Positions 5,637 to 10,328 of a DNA stretch of 10,328 nt are shown one piece after another. The stretch's first letter is position 1; every line of letters starts with the position of its first letter. Source of the stretch: DATKMS01 sp041497995 (GTDB lineage Bacteria > Desulfobacterota > Binatia > HRBIN30); NCBI GenBank assembly GCA_041497995.1, contig JBGQHM010000243.1, forward strand, positions 1 through 10,328, given 5' to 3'. Under the pieces are notes generated by a model. That model was given only the letters and a program-made list of their open reading frames with translations. It did not search any database and was not told the origin of the DNA. A program made the position numbers and the translations under genes.

Positions 5637-5648
5637 CGTCACGTGACG
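5637..5648. promoter_or_regulatory. 12-bp perfect palindrome, candidate activator site
   Basis: CGTCACGTGACG is a perfect 12-bp palindrome in the intergenic region, about 100 bp upstream of the sigma-54-like promoter. That is the usual distance for an enhancer bound by an NtrC/PilR-type activator. No second copy was found nearby, and one palindrome does not show function. Confidence 0.3.
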
Positions 5649-5746
5649 GGTGACTTTCCTGATTCCGCCAGTTCGGTAGCGGTCGCGTCGTGTGCGATCT
5701 GATGGGCCTCGTCCGTGCTGGGGGGTGCCGTGCCGCGACTCACAGG

Positions 5747-5762
5747 TGGCATATCTCTTGCC
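5747..5762 (+). promoter_or_regulatory. Sigma-54 (RpoN) promoter candidate
   Basis: TGGCATATCTCTTGCC matches the -24/-12 consensus TGGCAC-N5-TTGCA closely. The essential GG (5748-5749) and GC (5760-5761) are present with the required 10-nt spacing. The predicted start, about 12 nt downstream (near 5773), would leave a ~14-nt leader containing the GAGGGAG ribosome binding site (5776-5782) before ATG 5787. The leader is short but workable. Sigma-54 control is common for pilus and motility genes. Confidence 0.45.
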
Positions 5763-5786
5763 CTCTCGTACGCCTGAGGGAGACCA

Positions 5787-8225
5787 ATGACACCGAAAGA
5801 CCATGACGCAGACATCGCCCTACTAAAGTTCCTGGCGCGCGAGGGCGCCGTAACCCCTCAGATGGCGCTGGAGGCCGAAAAGAGCCTTCTCCGGCAAAAG
5901 GACAGTGGCTCGGCCATCGACTGGTTGACCCGCAAAGGAGGCATGCAGGAGGAGCCGCTCGCCCGCGCGATCGCGGAGCGTCTGCATCTGCCATACGTCA
6001 ACCTCCCCGCCGTTGCCCTGAACGCCGCAGTGACTGCGATGGTGAAGGAGGAGCTGGCAACGCGCTGTGGTGTCGTACCGCTGCGCGCACCTGAGGGCGC
6101 CCTGGTCGTGGCCATTGCCAACCCGCTCGACCGCGAAGCCCTGAGAACCCTGGAGTTCGCGACCGGCCGGCGCGTCCACGCTGAAGTGGCGATGCAGGCC
6201 GCGGTGCGCGACGCGTTGGAGCATGCGTATCACCTCGATGACACGCTGAACGCCTATCTCAAGGGCATCCCAGAGGCAGGGGATATCCCGGTGGCGGACC
6301 TGCCGGAGGAGCACGGGGATCTCAAGAGTCTCCTGCGCGACACCGGCCTGCCGCCCGTAGTGAAACTGTTCAACCTCCTCCTGCTCGAGGGTATCCGTTT
6401 GCACGCCAGCGACGTGCACATCGAGCCGAGTCAGACGGAGCTCCGCGTGCGCTATCGCATCGACGGCATCCTCGAGGAGTCGTTTCACTTGCCGAAATGG
6501 ATCCAAGATCCGGTGACGGCGCGCTGCAAAGTGTTGGCAAGGCTCGACATCACCGAGCGCCGCGTGCCGCAGGACGGTCGCATCCGCATCAACTACCGGG
6601 AGCAGATGATCGACCTGCGCGTGTCCAGCTTGCCCACCCAGTACGGTGAGAAGGTGACCATGCGGATCCTCGATCCGAGCGGCGCACCCACCGGCTTGGA
6701 CAAGTTTGGATTCTCGGCGCGCGATCTGGAGTGCCTCCGCCAGGCGATGAGTCGTCCGGAGGGCATGATCCTGGTGACCGGGCCAACCGGGAGCGGCAAG
6801 TCGACCACCTTGTACGGCATGCTGGCCGAGATGATCTCGCCGACCACCAACATCGTCACCATCGAGAACCCTATTGAGTACCAGCTGCGCGGCGTCACCC
6901 AGGTGGAGATCAACGAGAAGCAAGGGCTGACGTTCGCCGGCACGCTGCGGTCGATCCTGCGGCAGGATCCGGACGTCATCCTGGTCGGCGAAATCCGCGA
7001 CAGCGAGACAGCGGAGATCGCCCTGCGTGCCGCACAGACCGGTCATCTCGTGCTCAGTACGCTGCACACGAACGACGCCGTATCGACTATCACGCGGCTC
7101 ATCGATCTGGGTATCGAACCGTACATGCTTGCGTCGTCGCTGCATCTGGTCATGGCGCAGCGATTGGTGCGCCGCACCTGCGAGCGCTGCGCGGAGCCGT
7201 ACGAGCCGGATCCGGCAGACTTGCAGAAGCTGCAGATCGATCCCGGCGTGCACCAATTGCAGCGAGGGCGCGGATGCCCTGCGTGTCACAAGTCAGGCTA
7301 CACAGGCCGGATCGGCGTCTTCGAGGTCATGCCCGTCACCAGTGCTCTGGCGAAGGTCATCGAGCAGAAGGGCTTGGATGCGGCGTTGCGCCTGCAGGCG
7401 CGCGACGATGGCATGCACCCCCTCGGGAAGGCGGCGGCTGAGCGGGTGTGTGCGGGCGCGACGACGATCGAAGAGATCCTGCGCGTCGTTGATGCGATCG
7501 ACGATGGCGCCCATTGTCCGGCGTGCGGGAGAGCCGTCGAGGATACGTTCGCACTCTGCCCTCACTGCGCGACGCCGCTGCGCTGTACGTGCACGAGCTG
7601 TGGCATGAAGCTGCAGAAGGAGTGGCAGATCTGCCCGTATTGTGGTGCTGGGAACAAGCAGGTGGTGGCGATCAGCAAGAGCGCGGCCGTCCCGGCCGCG
7701 TCGGCGCCCATAGCAGCCCCGCTGGTGCCACCTGCGGGTGCTACACGTGTTGGCTCCGCACCGCGTACCTACCACGCGCTGGTTGTGGACGACCAGCCGG
7801 ACTTTCGCCGGCTCCTGAGCTTCACGTTGGAGCATGGTGGTCTGCCGTTGTCGGTACAGACCGCGAGCAGCGGGCAGGAAGCACTCGAACGCGTCGCCAA
7901 CGAGCCGCCCGACGTCATCCTTCTCGACGTCATGATGCCCGACATGGACGGTTTCGAAGTCTGCGAGCGTTTACGCGCTAACGTGCGCACGGCGTTCATC
8001 CCGATTCTCATGTTGACGGCGCTCGACGACTCTGGCAGCCGGGCGCGTGGTTTCCTAGCCGGCACTGACGACTACATTGCCAAGCCCTTCGCGCGGGTCG
8101 AGCTGCTGGCGCGCGTCCGCCGCCTGCTCGAACGCAGCTACGGCACTATTCTGCCCGCCGAAGGTAAGGCGGAGATCAGGCGCGGAGTTCCCGCTGTGGA
8201 GCGCTTGGACGAGCTCTCCGCCTAA
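5787..8225 (+). CDS. PilB/GspE-type secretion ATPase fused to double zinc ribbon and receiver domain
   Basis: 812 residues; ATG 5787 follows GAGGGAG. Residues ~1-160 are a GspE/PilB N-terminal (MshEN-like) domain (MQEEPLARAIAERLHLPYVN). Residues ~170-560 are the type II secretion/type IV pilus assembly ATPase: Asp box (SDVHIEPS, RYRIDG), Walker A GPTGSGKS 332-339, Walker B DPDVILVGEIRD 394-405 with E402, His box with H420 (QTGHLVLSTLHTNDA), and zinc pairs C465/C468 and C497/C500. Normal family members stop here, near 560-580 residues. This one adds two zinc ribbons (C577/C580/C591/C594 and C602/C605/C616/C619), an Ala/Pro linker (~631-660) and a complete receiver: D668/D669, phosphoacceptor D714 (LLDVMMPDMDG), T744, K766. 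It should power pilin assembly or secretion at the inner membrane, with phosphorylation as a direct switch (inference). Intact tetracysteine motifs argue for an assembly rather than a retraction ATPase. Confidence 0.95.
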   Translation: MTPKDHDADIALLKFLAREGAVTPQMALEAEKSLLRQKDSGSAIDWLTRKGGMQEEPLARAIAERLHLPYVNLPAVALNAAVTAMVKEELATRCGVVPLRAPEGALVVAIANPLDREALRTLEFATGRRVHAEVAMQAAVRDALEHAYHLDDTLNAYLKGIPEAGDIPVADLPEEHGDLKSLLRDTGLPPVVKLFNLLLLEGIRLHASDVHIEPSQTELRVRYRIDGILEESFHLPKWIQDPVTARCKVLARLDITERRVPQDGRIRINYREQMIDLRVSSLPTQYGEKVTMRILDPSGAPTGLDKFGFSARDLECLRQAMSRPEGMILVTGPTGSGKSTTLYGMLAEMISPTTNIVTIENPIEYQLRGVTQVEINEKQGLTFAGTLRSILRQDPDVILVGEIRDSETAEIALRAAQTGHLVLSTLHTNDAVSTITRLIDLGIEPYMLASSLHLVMAQRLVRRTCERCAEPYEPDPADLQKLQIDPGVHQLQRGRGCPACHKSGYTGRIGVFEVMPVTSALAKVIEQKGLDAALRLQARDDGMHPLGKAAAERVCAGATTIEEILRVVDAIDDGAHCPACGRAVEDTFALCPHCATPLRCTCTSCGMKLQKEWQICPYCGAGNKQVVAISKSAAVPAASAPIAAPLVPPAGATRVGSAPRTYHALVVDDQPDFRRLLSFTLEHGGLPLSVQTASSGQEALERVANEPPDVILLDVMMPDMDGFEVCERLRANVRTAFIPILMLTALDDSGSRARGFLAGTDDYIAKPFARVELLARVRRLLERSYGTILPAEGKAEIRRGVPAVERLDELSA

Positions 8226-8235
8226 AGGAAGTGTC

Positions 8236-8643
8236 ATGAACAACAGTGAGACAACTGACCCGATCGTCGACGCGGTGATGGACCGCGCCGCTGTCCTCGA
8301 GCGCTTCGAAGGCGACATGGAGCTCGTGCGTGAGGTCGCCGAGCTCTTCGTGGCGGATTGTCCGCACCGCTTGAATGCCATGCATGAGGCACTGACCGCC
8401 GGTGACGCTGCGGCGCTGCAGCGCGCGGCACACTCGCTCAAGGGATCGGTGAGCAACTTTTCCGCGGCCGATGCGGTCGACGCGGCGCGGCGACTGGAAA
8501 CGATGGGCCGCGACGGTGATCTCGCCAATGCGCCGGCCGCGTGCGCCGCACTCGAACGGGAGATCGCCCTGCTGCTACCGGCGCTCATCCGCCTCACGCA
8601 AGTCGACGAGGCCGTGGGCGACCATGCGCACCTTGGCCACTAG
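8236..8643 (+). CDS. Hpt domain histidine phosphotransfer protein
   Basis: 135 residues; ATG 8236 has AAGGA about 6 nt upstream and starts 10 nt after the ATPase stop, so the two are almost certainly co-transcribed. The Hpt four-helix-bundle signature is clear: AAHSLKGSVSNF with phosphorylatable H66, preceded by MELVREVAELFVADCP and the small-residue helix before the His. The protein is an Hpt domain with short flanks and no kinase or receiver part. Stand-alone Hpt proteins pass phosphoryl groups between a hybrid kinase receiver and a second receiver. The obvious acceptor is the receiver fused to the preceding ATPase; the donor may be the kinase beginning at 8944. A longer frame open from 8077 overlaps the ATPase and was rejected as the start. 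Confidence 0.93.
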   Translation: MNNSETTDPIVDAVMDRAAVLERFEGDMELVREVAELFVADCPHRLNAMHEALTAGDAAALQRAAHSLKGSVSNFSAADAVDAARRLETMGRDGDLANAPAACAALEREIALLLPALIRLTQVDEAVGDHAHLGH

Positions 8644-8736
8644 CCAGACCCGTAGCGCGCGATGCGAGCCGGCCGATTCTGAGCGCGGCGTCTACGGCAA
8701 GCTGACCTGGCGCTTCTGACGGCCGACTGCAATGGC

Positions 8737-8937
8737 ATGAATGCCAAGGTCGCCATCCTAGCCATCTTCCTCGTATCGTCTGGTGGCCCTGCCGCCGCGC
8801 AAGCGCCGCCCGCGGGCGAGTACGAGGTGAAGGCCGCCTCCCTGTACAACTTCGCCAGGCTCGTGGAGTGGTCGCCGGAGGAGCTCGCAGCTCCCGCCGC
8901 TCCACTCAGTGACCTCCAGACGACCAAGGTGATGTGA
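8737..8937 (+). pseudogene. YfiR-like (DUF4154) periplasmic protein, truncated after the N-terminal motif
   Basis: 66 residues beginning with a signal peptide (MNAKVAILAIFLVSSGG, cleavage near AAA-QA). It continues into YEVKAASLYNFARLVEWSPE, the hallmark opening of YfiR/DUF4154 proteins. In characterised systems YfiR is a periplasmic repressor of the membrane diguanylate cyclase YfiN, and relatives often sit beside membrane sensor kinases. A full protein has about 170-190 residues; here the frame stops at TGA 8935-8937 after a non-matching tail, so most of the domain is missing. The stop lies 6 nt before the kinase start, so a deletion may have removed the rest, or the short peptide may still be exported. 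No good ribosome binding site is seen; three ATGs cluster at 8732-8743. Confidence 0.65.
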
Positions 8938-8943
8938 GGGCCG

Positions 8944-10328
8944 ATGTTCACGCTGAGTGCCGAAGAGACCCGCCGGGAGCTGCGCGAGAACACCAACGCG
9001 CTCCTCGTGCAGCGACTGCGGGTTGCTCTCTGGGCGCTGCTGCTGGTGGTGCCGCCTTTCGCAATTGGAGAAGCATTGCTCAGTCCGGGCCGCCTGCCAG
9101 AATTGTTGCTGGTAAAGCTCACTCAGGTAGCAGTCGCCGTGGCGATCCTGTGGCGGATCCGCCCACCGGCGCTGCGCGTCAACGCGCAGCCGCTGGCGCT
9201 CTTGGTTGTTGCCGTCTTGTGCGCCACCACAACGATGTCGAACATCCTGCGCCATGACATCGCTATGACCCCGCTTCTCATGTCGATCTTGACGATGGGC
9301 TACGCGACCTTGTTTCCGTGGGGACTCGCCGCGCAAGCGGCGACCGTCGGCATGGCCGGGCTGGGGATCGTGTGGAACAGCTATGCGGTCACCGGCGGTC
9401 TACATGCGCTCATCGATTATCCGGCGGGTGCGGCAGCGGTGGCCTTGGTTGGATCGCTCTACCTGGCATACGCGACGCAGCGCTATCGCCTGGCGCTCGA
9501 GCAGCAAAACATCGCCGGGCGCTGGCGGAGCGCGGCGCTCGAGTCTGCTGCCAATGGCATTGTGATCACCGATCGCTCCGGTGCCATCCGCTGGGTGAAC
9601 CCCGCGTTCACGCTGCTGACCGGCTACACACTGGAGGAGGTGCTGGGGCGCAACCCGCGCATTCTGAACTCGGGCCAGCAAGATCGGGCATTCTACCGTG
9701 ACCTGTGGGAGACGATTCTCTCCGGCCGCGCATGGCACGGCGAGCTGGTGAACTGTCGCAAGGATCGCAGTCTCTACACCGAAGAAATGACCATCACGCC
9801 GGTCCATGACTCCGGCGGCGGCATCGCATGCTTTATCGGCATCAAGCAGGACGTGACGGAGCGCCGGCGCGCCGAGGAAGCGGTGCGGCGCAGCGAGCAG
9901 TACTTCCGCGCGCTCATCGAGAAGGCGTCCGATCTCATCACCGTGATGAACGCTGATGGGTCCATCCGCTACGACAGCCCGTCACACAAGGGGGTGCTCG
10001 GCTACACTTTCGAAGAACGCTTGGGCACAAACGCACTGGCCTTGATTCACCCCGACGACGTGCCGCAGATGGTGGAGGCCGCGCGTCGCATGAAGATGCC
10101 GGGGGACAGCGCGACGCTCGAGTACCGGTATCGGCACAAGGACGGTTCATGGCGCTACTTCGAGGCCATGGGGACGAACCTGCTATCCGATCCAGCGGTC
10201 GCCGGGGTGGTGGTCAACTCCCGCGACATTACCGAGCGCAAGCGCATGGAGGACGAGCTGCGCCAAGCCACTGCCGCCGCCGAGGCCGCGAACCGGGCCA
10301 AGAGCGAGTTCCTCGCCAACATGAGCCA
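8944..10328 (+). CDS. Membrane PAS-PAS sensor histidine kinase (3' part outside window)
   Basis: The frame is open from ATG 8944 to the right edge, 461 codons plus two bases. GAGGG lies only 3 nt before the ATG, so the start is moderately sure; it follows the YfiR-like stop by 6 nt. About six membrane helices occupy residues 28-178 (e.g. ALWALLLVVPPFAIGEALL, QVAVAVAILW, PLALLVVAVLCA), unlike the usual two-helix periplasmic sensor. PAS 1 spans about 194-315 (ANGIVITDRSGAIRWVNPAF, closing DVTERRRAEE). PAS 2 spans about 318-440 (RALIEKASDLITVMNADGSI, closing RDITERKRMEDELR). A dimerisation helix ends AKSEFLANMS; the next codon, CA-, would be the H-box His, just outside. Catalytic and any receiver domains are not visible. 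It is likely the signal input of the neighbouring Hpt/receiver-ATPase relay. Confidence 0.93.
   Translation, partial: MFTLSAEETRRELRENTNALLVQRLRVALWALLLVVPPFAIGEALLSPGRLPELLLVKLTQVAVAVAILWRIRPPALRVNAQPLALLVVAVLCATTTMSNILRHDIAMTPLLMSILTMGYATLFPWGLAAQAATVGMAGLGIVWNSYAVTGGLHALIDYPAGAAAVALVGSLYLAYATQRYRLALEQQNIAGRWRSAALESAANGIVITDRSGAIRWVNPAFTLLTGYTLEEVLGRNPRILNSGQQDRAFYRDLWETILSGRAWHGELVNCRKDRSLYTEEMTITPVHDSGGGIACFIGIKQDVTERRRAEEAVRRSEQYFRALIEKASDLITVMNADGSIRYDSPSHKGVLGYTFEERLGTNALALIHPDDVPQMVEAARRMKMPGDSATLEYRYRHKDGSWRYFEAMGTNLLSDPAVAGVVVNSRDITERKRMEDELRQATAAAEAANRAKSEFLANMS

Noticed and set aside
5823..7289. 488-codon open frame on the - strand
   Set aside because: It lies wholly antisense to the motor ATPase catalytic domain; its His/Gln/Arg-rich product is the typical antisense shadow of a GC-rich gene.
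8077..8235. Longer upstream start for the Hpt protein
   Set aside because: It would overlap the receiver domain of the ATPase by about 150 bp; the ATG at 8236 has a ribosome binding site and opens directly into the Hpt protein.
1..10328. CRISPR array, rRNA, complete tRNA or insertion sequence
   Set aside because: No regularly spaced repeats, no full cloverleaf, no rRNA-like segments, and no transposase with terminal inverted repeats were seen on either strand.

Overview
This is a GC-rich, Gram-negative-type window. The metallopeptidase with a thrombospondin-3-like Ca-binding repeat, the DhnA/FbaB-type aldolase N-terminus, the PilB/GspE-type motor ATPase, the YfiR-like periplasmic domain and the dense two-component signalling all suit the former Deltaproteobacteria and related phyla (Myxococcota, Desulfobacterota, Binatota-like). 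That placement is inference; nothing in the window fixes the taxon.

Left part (1-2066) is an accessory scar. It holds the last 25 codons of a HicA-like toxin on the + strand. On the - strand lie a 136-aa unknown protein, a 51-aa small protein with a very good ribosome binding site, and a tyrosine recombinase that keeps all its catalytic residues but has lost its N-terminus. Its lost 5' end is replaced by a same-strand, out-of-frame remnant of a WD40-repeat protein. A + strand frame with no start codon follows. A short stretch beside the integrase 3' end resembles part of a serine tRNA and might be an attachment-site relic.

Middle part (2067-5564) is on the + strand. A hairpin leader precedes a short ORF whose first ~24 residues look like a class I fructose-bisphosphate aldolase. 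The ORF ends in an ATGA overlap with a stand-alone Rcp1-type response regulator. After a terminator-like hairpin and a separate GC-rich hairpin comes a secreted matrixin-type zinc metallopeptidase with a thrombospondin-3-like repeat. Next are a mostly empty 350-bp gap with one possible 24-codon ORF, and a one-pass membrane protein with a pseudopilin-like C-terminal domain.

Right part (5565-10328) is the most interesting. A good sigma-54 promoter match, with a 12-bp palindrome about 100 bp upstream, precedes an 812-aa fusion: PilB/GspE-type secretion/pilus ATPase, double zinc ribbon, then a complete receiver domain. Ten bases later comes a stand-alone Hpt phosphotransfer protein, then a truncated YfiR-like periplasmic protein, then a membrane PAS-PAS histidine kinase that runs off the window exactly at its H-box. 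Together they suggest a phosphorelay (kinase -> Hpt -> receiver on the motor) that acts directly on a type IV pilus/type II secretion ATPase. This wiring is inferred from gene order and domains, not shown.
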